Positions 1 through 9,814 are shown, numbered from the stretch's first letter. The stretch is DNA of 64,000 nucleotides from Halomarina ordinaria (GCF_030553305.1 NZ_JARRAH010000006.1:1-64000); one strand, 5' to 3'. Numbers and translations are program-made. Notes: generated by a model not told the origin, from the sequence alone.

Positions 1-32
1 TGCCTGTCAGAAAACGTGGGTGAGGGCGACGC

Positions 33-2609
33 TCAGTCGTCGCGCTCGTCGAAGCCGACGGTCGCGGTGCCGTCGACGTCGAACGCCGTCAGGTCGCCGT
101 CGAAGCGGTAGGCGTCGACGCCGCCGGAGACCGACCCGGTGACGGTGCCGCCGTCGATGCGGTCCTCGGCGCTGACGGTGCCGATGTCGGCGTACTTCTC
201 GACCTCGCCGTCGACCTCGAAGCGGTAACTGCTCTCCTCGCCGTCGCCCTCGACGACGATGAGGTTCGGGAGGGAGTCGTCGCCGAACTGCTCGGGCGCG
301 ACCTCGGTGCCGTTGACGCGCACGGTGGCGTCGCCGTCGAGCGTGACGCTCGTGATGTCGCCGTCGAAGCGGTAGGCGTCGACGCCGTCGGAGACCGCAC
401 CCTCGGCGCTGCCGCCGGAGATGTTGTCCTCGCTGTCGAGCGTCCCCTCGGGGTCGGGCGCGATGACGCCGTCGACGGTGACGCCGTAGGAGGTGACGCC
501 CTCGCCGCCGACGAACTCGACGACGTTCTCGGGGAGGAGGTCCTCGGGCGAGACGACCTCGCCGTTGTGGACGACCTCGGCGTCGCCGTCGAGGACGAAG
601 CTCACCAGCCCGCCGGTGAACCGGTAGCTGTCGACGCCGCCGGTGACCGCACCGGCCGCGACCTGCTTGGTGACGTTGTCCTCGTCGTCGACCGTCCCGT
701 CGCCGTCGTTGGCCTCGAGCGACCCGGAGACGGCGAACTCGTACTCGGCGTAGTCGCCCGTCCCGCGGACCGTGAGGATGTTCGTGCCGCGCTTCGCCTC
801 GCCGAGCGACGCCGGCGGGACGTTCTCGCCGTCGACCTCAACGACGGGGGGGTCCCCGTCGAACTCGAAGGCGGTGACCTCGCCGTCGAAGCGGTAGGTG
901 TCAGTCCCGCCCGCGACGGTACCCTCGGCGCTCGACCCGGAGATACCGTCGTCGTCCTCCAGGTCGTCGCCGGCCTCGAGGGCGCCGTCGACGGTCAACT
1001 GGTAGGTCGTCGGCGCGTCGACGTCGGGGCCGGGGCCGGAGATGGCGATGCGGTTCGGGAGCGCGTCCTCCGCCGCATCCGCGTCCTCGGGCTCGGGTCC
1101 TGATGGCTCCGTTGATGGCTGCTCCTCGTCGCCGCCGCTCTTGCGCCAGTCGGCGTTCGGCGCGGGACAGGAGTCACGGCTCGTGATGTTGTTCGTCGCG
1201 ACCTGCGAGCCGTTGAACACCGTCGCCTTGCCCGGCACCTTGATGTTCGTGTTGACGACCTCGCTCCCGCCGGAGTTCGACATCGTCACGCCGTCGCTGT
1301 TGCCGGTCATGTAGACGCAGGCGTCCTTGACGACCGACCCGGGACGGGTGTCGAGGTTGATGGCGCCGTCGCGGGTGTTCGCCGACCCCGTGACCGAGAC
1401 GTTCTCGATGGTGATGCCCCAGGGCTTCTCCGGGGTCTTGTGCCCGCGGTTCGAGAAGCGCTCGCCGGGGGCCAGCGCCCGGATGGGTGCCATCCCGTCG
1501 ACGTCACAGCGGACGCGGGTGTTCTTGATGGTCAGGTTCCCGTCCGAGGAGTTGATGGCGATGGCGCCCTGCCCCGGTTCGGGGACCGACTTCACGATGA
1601 CGTCGCAGTTGTAGACGCCGCCGCCGGACTTGCCGTGCTGCCCGCTGGCGAAGTAGAGTCCGTTGACGCCGCCGGGGTCGCCCGTGTTCTCGGGGTGCCA
1701 GTTGTCGAAGTCCGCGACGATAGTGGAGTCGCGGATGTACGACCCGGCGCCCATGCGCATGACCGCCATGTCGTTGTTCTTGAAGAAGCAGTTCTCGAAG
1801 TTCGTCGACCCCTTGTGCTTGCCCGTGTAGAGGCCGCCGTCGCCGGCCGCGTTCTCGATGTGACAGTCGCGGAAGACGAGCGTCCCCATGTGCCCGGAGA
1901 AGACGCCGCCCGCGCCGTCGTTGACGGCGTGGGGCTGGTGGTCGGAGGGGCCCTTCTGGACGAAGCCCGTGACGAGGCCCTCGCCGTCGGGGTCGGTGAG
2001 CTTCGGCATGAGCCCCCAGCGGTCCGTGTCGCCCGAGGTGTTGAACCCGGCCATCTCGACGTCGTGGATCTGGAGGTTGTCCTCGATGACGAAGCCGAGG
2101 CCGATGTCGCCGGCCCCCTTGTCCATCCCCTGCTGGAGGGTGACGTTCTCGAGGAGGATGTCGCTCCCGCCCTTCAGGTAGAGGAACCAGCGCGAACTGC
2201 CGTCGGCCGTCCGGAACTGGACGTCGCTCTTGTCGTCGCCGAGGCCGCGGATGCCGAAGCGGCTGACCCCCTGCTGGATGCTGTAGTCCCGGAAGACGTA
2301 CTCGCCCGCGGGGAACTCGATGAGTGTGCCGTCCTCCATCGCCCCGTAGAGCGCGTCGTCTATCGGTTCGTTCCCGTTCGGGTCCATCCCGAGGTCCTCG
2401 ACCGCATTGACGACGCGGTCGAAACTGATACCGCGGTGCTCCGTCGCGGCGGAGGCCGTCGCTGTGCCAACTGCGACGGTCGCCGCGGCGGCAGCACCCA
2501 TCTTGAGGTATTGACGCCGGTTAAGCAGAGATTTACGCCCGTCGTCGGACGTCGTCTCCGTCGACGCCTCCGGATGCGTCTCCGGTTCGCGTGCCGAATC
2601 GTGTGCCAT
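33..2609 (-). CDS. Tat-exported right-handed beta-helix protein with C-terminal tandem repeats
   Basis: Predicted extracellular protein of 858 residues; substrate unknown. I chose the ATG at 2609 because it puts a twin-arginine motif (RRQYLK, residues 31-36) and an Ala-rich hydrophobic segment about 30 residues from the N-terminus; a longer frame reaches 2672 but its first 21 residues are basic and unlike a leader. Residues ~60-490 have the short irregular Gly/Asn/Asp-rich strands of a parallel beta-helix (pectate-lyase-like fold), with phrases such as IENVSVTGS and IKNTRVRCDV. A Glu/Pro/Asp linker follows, then about four copies of a ~95-residue unit marked by D[TSA]YRF[DT]G and ending in EDNI/EDRI; the last copy is truncated. 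Known family role: polysaccharide binding or cleavage. Inference: cell-surface protein of the glycan layer. Confidence 0.85.
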   Translation of the reverse strand: MAHDSAREPETHPEASTETTSDDGRKSLLNRRQYLKMGAAAAATVAVGTATASAATEHRGISFDRVVNAVEDLGMDPNGNEPIDDALYGAMEDGTLIEFPAGEYVFRDYSIQQGVSRFGIRGLGDDKSDVQFRTADGSSRWFLYLKGGSDILLENVTLQQGMDKGAGDIGLGFVIEDNLQIHDVEMAGFNTSGDTDRWGLMPKLTDPDGEGLVTGFVQKGPSDHQPHAVNDGAGGVFSGHMGTLVFRDCHIENAAGDGGLYTGKHKGSTNFENCFFKNNDMAVMRMGAGSYIRDSTIVADFDNWHPENTGDPGGVNGLYFASGQHGKSGGGVYNCDVIVKSVPEPGQGAIAINSSDGNLTIKNTRVRCDVDGMAPIRALAPGERFSNRGHKTPEKPWGITIENVSVTGSANTRDGAINLDTRPGSVVKDACVYMTGNSDGVTMSNSGGSEVVNTNIKVPGKATVFNGSQVATNNITSRDSCPAPNADWRKSGGDEEQPSTEPSGPEPEDADAAEDALPNRIAISGPGPDVDAPTTYQLTVDGALEAGDDLEDDDGISGSSAEGTVAGGTDTYRFDGEVTAFEFDGDPPVVEVDGENVPPASLGEAKRGTNILTVRGTGDYAEYEFAVSGSLEANDGDGTVDDEDNVTKQVAAGAVTGGVDSYRFTGGLVSFVLDGDAEVVHNGEVVSPEDLLPENVVEFVGGEGVTSYGVTVDGVIAPDPEGTLDSEDNISGGSAEGAVSDGVDAYRFDGDITSVTLDGDATVRVNGTEVAPEQFGDDSLPNLIVVEGDGEESSYRFEVDGEVEKYADIGTVSAEDRIDGGTVTGSVSGGVDAYRFDGDLTAFDVDGTATVGFDERDD

Positions 2610-3145
2610 GCGTTTCGTAGCTTCCGCTTTACGATAATAAGTGTTGCGTGTCTTACATAAGTTCGGACGCATGACTATCTACGAATAAGACCAGAAACTG
2701 TCGGACACTCATCGTTCTAAAATGGTCCGGTAACGAGTCAATTAACGCCGCTAAATAGGTGTACTACCCCTTCTACGGAGCATTTCCGACGACGTGCTTC
2801 GAGAGTGATACGAGTTCATGATACACAGCGTAGATAATCTCGACAGGAACACGAGCGGTCGAATGTGAGTTAGTGGGCGGAGACTGTCATATAAATGGAA
2901 AACTGTGGCGTACAGAGTGGTGTACGGCGGGCGGTGACACACCCCGGATATCGGTTAGCGTGTCCTGCGCGAGTTCGACCGATTATCGTGACGTTAACCC
3001 TCCTCGAAATGTGACTGAAACGTAATTTTCATAAATTTCATATCAATTTACTTCGAAAAGTAGCAAGTTCATGTACCTATCGACCGGAATGAACATCGGG
3101 GATACGTGATACGTAACAATACGTCCGCCACGCGTCCGGCGGAGT
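2610..3145. other. Divergent intergenic region, no gene seen
   Basis: This 536-bp stretch separates the divergent beta-helix and sulfatase-like genes and is much richer in A+T than its surroundings, especially 3020-3060. Short frames here (63-81 codons) lack haloarchaeal codon bias. Three near-copies of GATACGT lie at 3101-3107, 3108-3114 and 3118-3124, and a CCGCC/GGCGG hairpin at 3125-3142 sits right before the downstream start codon. It probably holds promoters for both genes. Confidence 0.6.
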
Positions 3146-4051
3146 ATGTACTCACTGCGGCAGTTGAAACGCGCGGTCGACAATCCAACGTTGTTCATCG
3201 AGGAGACGAATCGAATCGCCCACCGGCGGCTGAACCGATGGTCGTACAACGAACGGGGTGTCGACGTGTTCGCCGAGGACTGGGACAACCTCGTCGTCCT
3301 CGACGCCTGTCGCTACGACATCTTCGCCGAGCAGCACTATCTCCCCGGACGGCTCGAATCGCGTGTCTCGCGGGGGTCGGGGACGTGGGAGTTCCTCCAG
3401 GGGAACTTCGCCGGACGCAGCCTCGAGGACGTCGTGTACGTGACGGCGAGTCCGATGCTCCACCGCAACGAGGACGAACTCGACACTCGCCTCCACGCCA
3501 TCGTCAACGTCTGGCAGGAGGAGGGGTGGGACGAGACGTACCGGACCGTCCTCCCGGAGACCACGACGGAGTACGCCGTCCGCGCGGCCGAGGAGTACCC
3601 GAACAAGCGCATCCTCGTCCACTACCTCCAGCCCCACTACCCGTTCCTCGGACCGACCGGACAGGAGCACTTCCCGCTCGACAGCCTCGCCATCTGGCAC
3701 GAGGTGAAGGCGGGGACGCTCGACGTCCCCGACGAGATACTGTGGCGGGCGTTCCGCGAGAACCTCGACGTCGTCCTCCCCTACGTCGAGGACCTCCTGG
3801 AGACGCTCGAGGGGCGCAGCGTCGTCACCGCCGACCACGGGCAGGTCATCGGCGAGCGCTGTTACCCCATCCCCGTCCGCGAGTACGGCCACCCGCTCGG
3901 CATCTACATGGACGAACTCGTCCGCGTCCCGTGGCTCGTCCACGACAACGGCGACCGGCGCGTCATCACGAGCGACCCCCCCGCGGAGGTCGAAGAGGAC
4001 ATCGACTACGCGGTCGTCACCGACCGCCTCGAACAGCTCGGCTACAAGTGA
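3146..4051 (+). CDS. Sulfatase-like alkaline-phosphatase-superfamily protein
   Basis: 301 residues, shorter than typical sulfatases (450-550). It keeps the superfamily metal-site landmarks: VVLDACRYD (~residues 48-56) at the first metal strand, a Ser/Thr-containing RGSGTWEF segment where the nucleophile is expected, TADHGQ near residue 229 and a downstream GHPLG. No signal peptide is evident, so it is likely cytoplasmic or membrane-peripheral. Family knowledge: such proteins hydrolyse or transfer sulfate, phosphate or phospho-alcohol groups, and short versions are common in haloarchaeal glycan loci. It stands alone on the plus strand and converges on the next gene with 174 bp between stops. 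The exact substrate cannot be told. Confidence 0.75.
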   Translation: MYSLRQLKRAVDNPTLFIEETNRIAHRRLNRWSYNERGVDVFAEDWDNLVVLDACRYDIFAEQHYLPGRLESRVSRGSGTWEFLQGNFAGRSLEDVVYVTASPMLHRNEDELDTRLHAIVNVWQEEGWDETYRTVLPETTTEYAVRAAEEYPNKRILVHYLQPHYPFLGPTGQEHFPLDSLAIWHEVKAGTLDVPDEILWRAFRENLDVVLPYVEDLLETLEGRSVVTADHGQVIGERCYPIPVREYGHPLGIYMDELVRVPWLVHDNGDRRVITSDPPAEVEEDIDYAVVTDRLEQLGYK

Positions 4052-4225
4052 CGCGCCGGGTACACGCCCCGTTCTAGCCGTCCCCGCCGTCGAGCACGCG
4101 GGATTCTCCGACGCTCGGATGCGATATCGAACGGTCCTGACCGATGCGATGACGGCACCGCTCACGCTCGCGACGCGAGCGTACGCCCGTCAAAGAAAGG
4201 GAGGAGACGAGCCGAAAGGCGGCGG

Positions 4226-6463
4226 TCAGCCGAAGAAGAACCCGCCGTCGTCGTCGGACGAGTTCTCGCCGCCGCCACCACCGCCGTCGGTGTCGTTGGT
4301 GTCGCCGCCGTCGTCCGTGTCACCGCCGCCACCGCCGGTCGTGTCGTTGGTCGCGTCGCCGCCGTCGTCACCGCCCGCGCCCGCGTCGTCACCGTCACCA
4401 CCGTCCGTATCGTCGGCCGCGTCGCCGTCGTCGCCACCACCGCCGCCGAAGTTCCCGCCGGACAAGCCGTCGCCGTCGCCACCGCTGTCGTTGGCACCGC
4501 CCGCGTCGCCACCGTCGTCGCCGCCACCGCCGCCGAAGTTCCCGCTGGAGGGGGGTTCGCTCTCGGTGGGGCTCGGCGTCTCGCCGACGAACGTCCCGTC
4601 GCCGCCGCCGGTGCCGTTCAGTTCGGCGGGCGCCGCGTTGGACCCGGAGCCGGTGACGTAGTACACCTGCATCCCGTTGCTCGACTGGATGCGGCTCACG
4701 CCGGGGGCGTCGTCGAGGCCGTCGAAGCCCGACTGGTTGTAGCGTAAGCCCTTGTACGCCCCCATCTCCAGCTGCCTGTTGTAGTCACTGACCACCAGGT
4801 AGTACGGCTCGTCGTGGTAGGCGGTGAGGTTCCCGGCCCGTAACCGCTCGTTGCTGGGGGCCGTGATCGTCGGACCGATGTCGACCTCCTGTGCCTCCGC
4901 GAAGCGACCCGGCCCCTTGCGGATGCCGGTGTACTGAATCTCATCGGCGCGGTGGTCGAAGGTCATCTCGTGGCCCGTCGCCATCTGGTCGGAGACGTGG
5001 TGGGTCGGCTTGTAGATGTACGGGGAGGGGAACATCACCAGCGTCGAGAGCAGCAGCGCGACCAGCACGCCGGCGACCGCGAGCGTCTTCAGCACGTTCG
5101 AACTGCGCGTGCCGCGCGTCGCGGTGTAGATGGCGTGGAGCGTGATGGCGCCGAGGATGGTGACGATGACCATCCCGAACCCGAAGTGCCGGAAGAAGTA
5201 CCCCGAGATGTTCCCGATGAACTGGAGCAGGAAGAACGGCGTGAGCGTCAGGCCGCTGTAGGCGAAGTAGGTGACCGCGGCGTTGCGCTCGGGGTTCCGG
5301 TCGCCGAGACGCCCGGAGAACGCGACCAGGACGAGCACGGCCGCGAGCGCGGCGAACACCGCGTGGACGAGGAACAGCTTCGCGAACAGTTCGGGCATGC
5401 TCGCGCCGATGGAGGTGATGGAGTCGCCCTGCTGGGCGACGTTCGCGCCGACGCCACCGCTGCTCTCGCCCCCGCCGATGCCGATGAACCCGGTGACCGA
5501 CTCCGAGAGGTTCCCGAGGAACTTGAACACCTTCGGCTGGCGGAGGATCCACAGCGCGAAGAGGCCGAACCCGGCGAGCGTCGGCGCGAGCAACGAGCGC
5601 GCCTCGCCGATGGCGGCCCCGCTCGGGAGCCACCGGTAGACCCGCTGGACGGCGACGATGGTGGCGAAGAAGATGAGGACGTTCAGCGCCACCTGCGGGT
5701 GGAAGAGGATGTTCGCGAGGAGCACGACGGCGAGCAACAGCCCCGTCGCCGACGTCATGTTGCGGAGCGCCGACCCGCGCTGGGCGTCCGAGAGGTACTT
5801 GAACAGCAGGAACAGCACGAGCGGGAAGAGGAACGTCGTCAGCGAGTAGGGGTGGAAGTCGATGAACGTCGAGATGTTCGTGACGGGCAGCAGGAAGGCG
5901 CCGGAGAAGGCGCCGATGACCGTCGCCATGCGGTCGCCGACGAGCGCGCGCACCGAGAGCGGCACGAACAGCAGGTAGACGGTGGCGGTGAGGGCGATGA
6001 TGAGTATCATCGACCGCGAGACGGTCATCCCGGTGAACGCGCTCAGCGTGGCGGCGAAGGCGTGGCCGCCGGGGTAGACGAGACCGAGGACGCTCTGTGA
6101 GCCGCTGGCGACGCCGCGCGCCCACCCGAGGTGGGTCAGCGCGTCGGCCACGCCGTAGCCGTGGTAGCTCCTGATGAGCGGGAGCGAGATGATGGTCGAC
6201 ATCCCCATCACGAGGAGGCCGAGCGCGGCCGGCACCAGCCAGCCCCGGTCGGCGTCGGACCCCCACGCCGCGACGGCGACGGCGACGACGAACGCGACGG
6301 CGAGACCCAGCCAGGTGAGGAGGGGCGTCGCGCCGTAGATGGAGAGTTCGTAGTTACTCGCGGGGGACTCGCGGGCCACCAGGATGGCGAACGCGAGCGC
6401 GAGAAAACCGACGGTCAGCGCCGCTTTGGCGCCACGACGGCCGGGGCCGTCGTCAACGAGCAT
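4226..6463 (-). CDS. Polytopic membrane protein with Gly/Asp low-complexity tail
   Basis: 745 residues with roughly a dozen hydrophobic segments (first at ~15-30), then a soluble domain (~500-620) and a very unusual tail (~625-745) made almost only of Gly, Asp, Asn, Ser and Thr, ending GGFFFG. The phrase NFGGGGGDDG occurs twice in the tail, and several N-x-S/T sequons (NDS, NDT, NSS) could be glycosylated if the tail is outside. The motif YHGYGVADALTHLG lies in an early loop. The architecture resembles archaeal GT-C-like membrane proteins, but I see no clear catalytic signature. The neighbouring GT2 gene (143 bp upstream, same strand) suggests a role in surface glycan or glycolipid assembly. 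Function otherwise unknown. Confidence 0.75.
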   Translation of the reverse strand: MLVDDGPGRRGAKAALTVGFLALAFAILVARESPASNYELSIYGATPLLTWLGLAVAFVVAVAVAAWGSDADRGWLVPAALGLLVMGMSTIISLPLIRSYHGYGVADALTHLGWARGVASGSQSVLGLVYPGGHAFAATLSAFTGMTVSRSMILIIALTATVYLLFVPLSVRALVGDRMATVIGAFSGAFLLPVTNISTFIDFHPYSLTTFLFPLVLFLLFKYLSDAQRGSALRNMTSATGLLLAVVLLANILFHPQVALNVLIFFATIVAVQRVYRWLPSGAAIGEARSLLAPTLAGFGLFALWILRQPKVFKFLGNLSESVTGFIGIGGGESSGGVGANVAQQGDSITSIGASMPELFAKLFLVHAVFAALAAVLVLVAFSGRLGDRNPERNAAVTYFAYSGLTLTPFFLLQFIGNISGYFFRHFGFGMVIVTILGAITLHAIYTATRGTRSSNVLKTLAVAGVLVALLLSTLVMFPSPYIYKPTHHVSDQMATGHEMTFDHRADEIQYTGIRKGPGRFAEAQEVDIGPTITAPSNERLRAGNLTAYHDEPYYLVVSDYNRQLEMGAYKGLRYNQSGFDGLDDAPGVSRIQSSNGMQVYYVTGSGSNAAPAELNGTGGGDGTFVGETPSPTESEPPSSGNFGGGGGDDGGDAGGANDSGGDGDGLSGGNFGGGGGDDGDAADDTDGGDGDDAGAGGDDGGDATNDTTGGGGGDTDDGGDTNDTDGGGGGGENSSDDDGGFFFG

Positions 6464-6606
6464 CGTCCCTCCGGGAGGAACGACCCGGCACTCCCTCTGA
6501 CATTAGTTGGTCACTCATACGTGTCCACTCGTCCTTTGTTACGGGGGTATTACCGTTCGAGTGCGTTAGTTTCCGTCGGTTGCGTCCGACGTCGCGGGTC
6601 GGTTGC

Positions 6607-7602
6607 TCAGTTGCGCTCGGCGTCCGCCATCAGGTGGTCGTTGAGTTCGACGTCGTAGGCGAACGCGAGGACGAGAAAGAGCGACCCCACGAAGAACACG
6701 AGCGACGAGAGCATCCCCCGGACGAACACGCCCTGTGCCCACGTGACGCCGGTGTAGAGCCAGCCGACAAGCCCCACGAGCATGGCGACGACCGAGAGGC
6801 CGTAGCAGAGCGCGACGGGGTGGAAGTCGAGCAGGAGGTACTTCAGCTTGATGCGCCGGCGGAAGTTGCGAAAGAGCAGGAGCGACACCCGCGGGATGAA
6901 CGAGCCGTACTCGATGGTGCTCTGTTCCTCGCCGTAGATCGCCGAGTGAGGGACGTCCGCGACGCGGAGGTCCTGGAGGTTACACTTCGCGAGGATGTCG
7001 TTGAGGAACCCGTAGTCGTCGTAGAGCTCGTCGACCGGGATGCGCTCCAGAGCCTGCCGCGAGATGGCGCTGTAGCCGTTCTGTGAGTCGGAGACCGACC
7101 AGTAGCCACTCGATACCTTGGTGAGGAACGTCAGCATGACGTTGCCGAACAGCCGGAAGCGCGACATGCCCTGCCAGGAGCGCCGCCCGGAGAGGCGGTT
7201 CCCCTTGACGTAGTCCGCGCGCCCCTCGACGATGGGGTCGAGCATCCGGTCGAGGATGGCGGGGTCCATCTGGCCGTCGCCGTCCATCACCGCGACGAGG
7301 TCCATCTCGTCGTCGAGCGCCTCGCGGTAGCCGAACTTCACGCTCCCGCCGCGCCCCAGGTTCCGGTCGTTGCGGAACGGGAGCACCGTCGGCTGGTGGC
7401 CGCCGTCCGCGAGGACGACCTCGCGGCGTTCGTTGACCGCGCTCGCGTGCTCCTGTATCTCCTCCCAGGTGCCGTCGGTGCTCCCGTCGTCGATGACGTA
7501 GACGCGGTCGACGAAGCCGGGCATCGTGTCGATGACCCGGCCGATGAGCCCCTCCTCGTTGTAGGCGGGGACGACGACGCCGACGGAGTGGTTGCGGTAC
7601 AT
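6607..7602 (-). CDS. Glycosyltransferase family 2 with C-terminal membrane anchor
   Basis: 331 residues. The GT-A fold appears at the N-terminus: VGVVVPAYNEE (~7-17), VYVIDDGSTDGTW, and the metal-binding AVMDGDGQMDP (~103-113). Two hydrophobic helices near 250-320 anchor it to the membrane, as in dolichyl-phosphate sugar synthases and DPM1-like haloarchaeal enzymes. Family role: transfer of a nucleotide-activated sugar to a polyprenyl phosphate or glycan at the cytoplasmic face. It lies just upstream of the large membrane protein on the same strand and probably works with it. Sugar and acceptor cannot be told from sequence. Confidence 0.9.
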   Translation of the reverse strand: MYRNHSVGVVVPAYNEEGLIGRVIDTMPGFVDRVYVIDDGSTDGTWEEIQEHASAVNERREVVLADGGHQPTVLPFRNDRNLGRGGSVKFGYREALDDEMDLVAVMDGDGQMDPAILDRMLDPIVEGRADYVKGNRLSGRRSWQGMSRFRLFGNVMLTFLTKVSSGYWSVSDSQNGYSAISRQALERIPVDELYDDYGFLNDILAKCNLQDLRVADVPHSAIYGEEQSTIEYGSFIPRVSLLLFRNFRRRIKLKYLLLDFHPVALCYGLSVVAMLVGLVGWLYTGVTWAQGVFVRGMLSSLVFFVGSLFLVLAFAYDVELNDHLMADAERN

Positions 7603-8003
7603 CTCAGCGCCCCCCGGTCGGCGCCCGTCTCGCCGGACCGGAAGGTACCGAGCGCGACCTGTCCGACCGGGTCACGCAATCACGACTCGCAGGAACGTCC
7701 GTCGGTTGTGTCAGTACGTACATTTCATCTGGGGTCGATGCCCCGGCGTTTGCCAGTGGCACTCAGTTATGAAAGAAATGTAGTCTGTCGTGCTTTGTTA
7801 TGCTGTTCCTTCGGCTCGAGGCTCCCGAAAACCGAAGCGTTCAGGCTGTGACAAACCGCGCACAGGCGTCAGACGCACGGCAGACGGCGTTCTCGGGTGA
7901 GTGGGAGTCCCACGCCACGTAGAGTCACCGTTGTGGCAACGTATTGTCAAGAGACGTCGACCGGTCGCCGAGCGAGGACGACGGCCTCGGCGCGTCGCTC
8001 GGC
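7603..8003. other. Intergenic region, no gene seen
   Basis: 401 bp between the GT2 start and the DUF457 stop. It is less GC-rich at 7755-7800, where a run containing GAAAGAAATGTAG could supply the promoter of the minus-strand GT2 gene. No frame has recognisable protein content. Confidence 0.5.
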
Positions 8004-8582
8004 TCAGTGGTCCTCGAGCGGCGTGGTCCGTCCCCGGGGGCGCGGGAGCCCCGGCGTCCCGTCGTACACCCAGAGGAGGAACGCGACGCCGAGGAGCGCG
8101 ACTTCGAAGGCGACGTACGCCTGCCCCTCCGGGCTGGCGGCGAGGTCGTACGTCCGCGAGAGGAAGAACGTGAGGTTCTCGAAGAACCCCGTCCCGGAGT
8201 CGTTGACCGTCGAGACCAGCGGCCACAGCAGCACGTCGAAGTTCACCGGCTGACCGTAGATGACCGGGTGGACGGCGTCCATCGGCGGGTGGAGCGCGTA
8301 CGCGACGGCGAAGCCGACGCCCACGGGTGCGTAGCCGCGCCACCACGCGAGCGCCACGACGAGCGCCGAGAGGGTCACGATAGTGAACACCGAGTGCGCG
8401 AGCGAGATGCCGCTCGGGAGGACGCCGAACTCCCACGCCAGCGGCTTGTCGACGAGGTCGGGAAACTGCGAACCGAGGCCGATGGCGATGACCGTCGCCG
8501 CGTCGGGCGCGCGACGCCAGAGGACGTGGACGAGCAGCGACGCCGCGATGTAGCCGATGGCGAGGTGCTCCCAGGGCCACAT
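8004..8582 (-). CDS. DUF457/YdjM-type membrane-bound hydrolase-like protein
   Basis: 192 residues with about four membrane segments. The N-terminal MWPWEHLAIGYI, GSQFPDLVDKPLAW (~38-51) and SLAHSVFT are typical of the DUF457 (YdjM) family, whose conserved His/Asp residues are thought to bind metal. Its ATG overlaps the stop of the upstream DUF1616 gene (ATGA), so the two are co-translated. Function in archaea is unknown; a membrane role is likely. Confidence 0.85.
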   Translation of the reverse strand: MWPWEHLAIGYIAASLLVHVLWRRAPDAATVIAIGLGSQFPDLVDKPLAWEFGVLPSGISLAHSVFTIVTLSALVVALAWWRGYAPVGVGFAVAYALHPPMDAVHPVIYGQPVNFDVLLWPLVSTVNDSGTGFFENLTFFLSRTYDLAASPEGQAYVAFEVALLGVAFLLWVYDGTPGLPRPRGRTTPLEDH

Positions 8583-9676
8583 CAGGCGGCCCCCGTCCCC
8601 GGCGCGACGAGGGCGGGTGACTCGGGCGGCGCCTCGCTCTCGTCGCCGGGGTCGGTCTCCGACTCGGGGGTCTGGACCTCGATGTACGTCTGTCCGTCGG
8701 CGTTGTCCGGCGAGGGGTTCTCCGGCACGTCGTCGACGTACAGGAGGTAGACGAGGCGGACGCGCTCGCCGTCGAGCTGCGAGGTGACGATGTGCTCCTG
8801 TTGCCAGGAGTCCCCCTGCTCGACGGTGTTGCGGTAGCGGTCGAGTTCGGTCGCCTGGGTCACCTCCCCGCTCGCGTCGAGGCGGTGTTGCTGGATGACG
8901 ACCGTGTACTCGGTCGCCCGGTCCTGGTTGTTCTCGAGGAGGAACGAGAGCTCGGCGGAGTCACCGGCGTTCATGTCGGTCGGGTAGCCCGCCTGGACGA
9001 GGTAGCCGTCTTCCGTCTCGACGCCGACGGTGAAGTCCTCGTACTGCGTGCCGTCCTTCGGCGCGGCGAGCCCGACGGCGAACGCGCCGGCCGCGAGGAC
9101 GACGCTGACGGCGAGCGCCACCGACAGCGCCGTGTCGAGGGCGGTGTCGTCGGTCGCGTCGTTCACGCCCGCGACCCAGGTACCGACGGGGAGGGCGTAC
9201 CGGTCCTCGGACGGGACGCGGAGGCGGCGCAGCGTCGCGACCAGCGCGAGCGCCGCCGTCAGCACGGTGACGACGATGGCCGCCGTCGTGGCGGTCACCG
9301 GCCCGGGGTCGGCCGCGACGACGAGCCCGAGGATGGGCAACAGCGCGACGCTCAACCCGAACCCGAGGGCGGCGCGCTCGACGCTGTCGATACCGGTCTC
9401 GGCGTTCGCCGACAGCCGACCGAGCAGCGAGGCGCGCGAGCGCGCCGTCGAGCGCTCGGCGTCGTAGTCCGGCGCCCGACGGGGGAACGCGGCGGCCGCG
9501 AGGGCGTAGCCCGGGACGAAGAGGATGGCCGGGAGGGTGAGGACGACCCGGAGGGAACTCCCCGGTCCGCCGAGCGCGTTGAGGAGGAGGAGGAGGTCGA
9601 CGGCGCCGAGGTAGACGAGCGCCAGGACGAGGTCGAACGGTATCGCACCGACCGACCGCACGCCGCGGCGGCTCAT
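8582..9676 (-). CDS. DUF1616 membrane protein
   Basis: 364 residues. The N-terminal half has hydrophobic helices with PFDLVLALVYLG and LPAILFVPGYAL, a hallmark of DUF1616. The C-terminal half, after ~190, is an extracellular-looking beta domain (YEDFTVGVETEDGYLVQAGY, then ELSFLLENNQD and YRNTVEQGDSW) ending in an acidic Pro/Glu tail. DUF1616 genes often sit in haloarchaeal exopolysaccharide and archaeosortase-related neighbourhoods, which fits the adjacent glycan genes; the biochemical role is not known. It overlaps the downstream DUF457 gene by one codon step (ATGA). Confidence 0.9.
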   Translation of the reverse strand: MSRRGVRSVGAIPFDLVLALVYLGAVDLLLLLNALGGPGSSLRVVLTLPAILFVPGYALAAAAFPRRAPDYDAERSTARSRASLLGRLSANAETGIDSVERAALGFGLSVALLPILGLVVAADPGPVTATTAAIVVTVLTAALALVATLRRLRVPSEDRYALPVGTWVAGVNDATDDTALDTALSVALAVSVVLAAGAFAVGLAAPKDGTQYEDFTVGVETEDGYLVQAGYPTDMNAGDSAELSFLLENNQDRATEYTVVIQQHRLDASGEVTQATELDRYRNTVEQGDSWQQEHIVTSQLDGERVRLVYLLYVDDVPENPSPDNADGQTYIEVQTPESETDPGDESEAPPESPALVAPGTGAA

Positions 9677-9814
9677 TGCCCGTCCCCCCAGTCGACGGCG
9701 GGGACGTGGCTGGTGGCGGTAAGCTGCATGCTCGTAGCGAGAGGGAGGCGATACGCGGCCATTGTTATAGGGGTGTTACCCGAAACAGGGCTCGCGGGGT
9801 CAAACGTCCGTCGG

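Noticed and set aside
1440-2660. Long plus-strand open frame opposite the beta-helix gene
   Set aside because: High-GC antisense artefact; Arg/Val/Glu-rich translation with no domain, while the minus strand has a Tat signal and a clear fold.
4119-4661. Plus-strand Pro/Ser-rich frame
   Set aside because: Antisense of the Gly/Asp tail of the membrane protein.
9673-9762. 29-codon frame overlapping the DUF1616 start (ATGA)
   Set aside because: The TATA-like CTATAAC is only ~4 bp before its ATG, too near for a leaderless start; probably 5' UTR of DUF1616.
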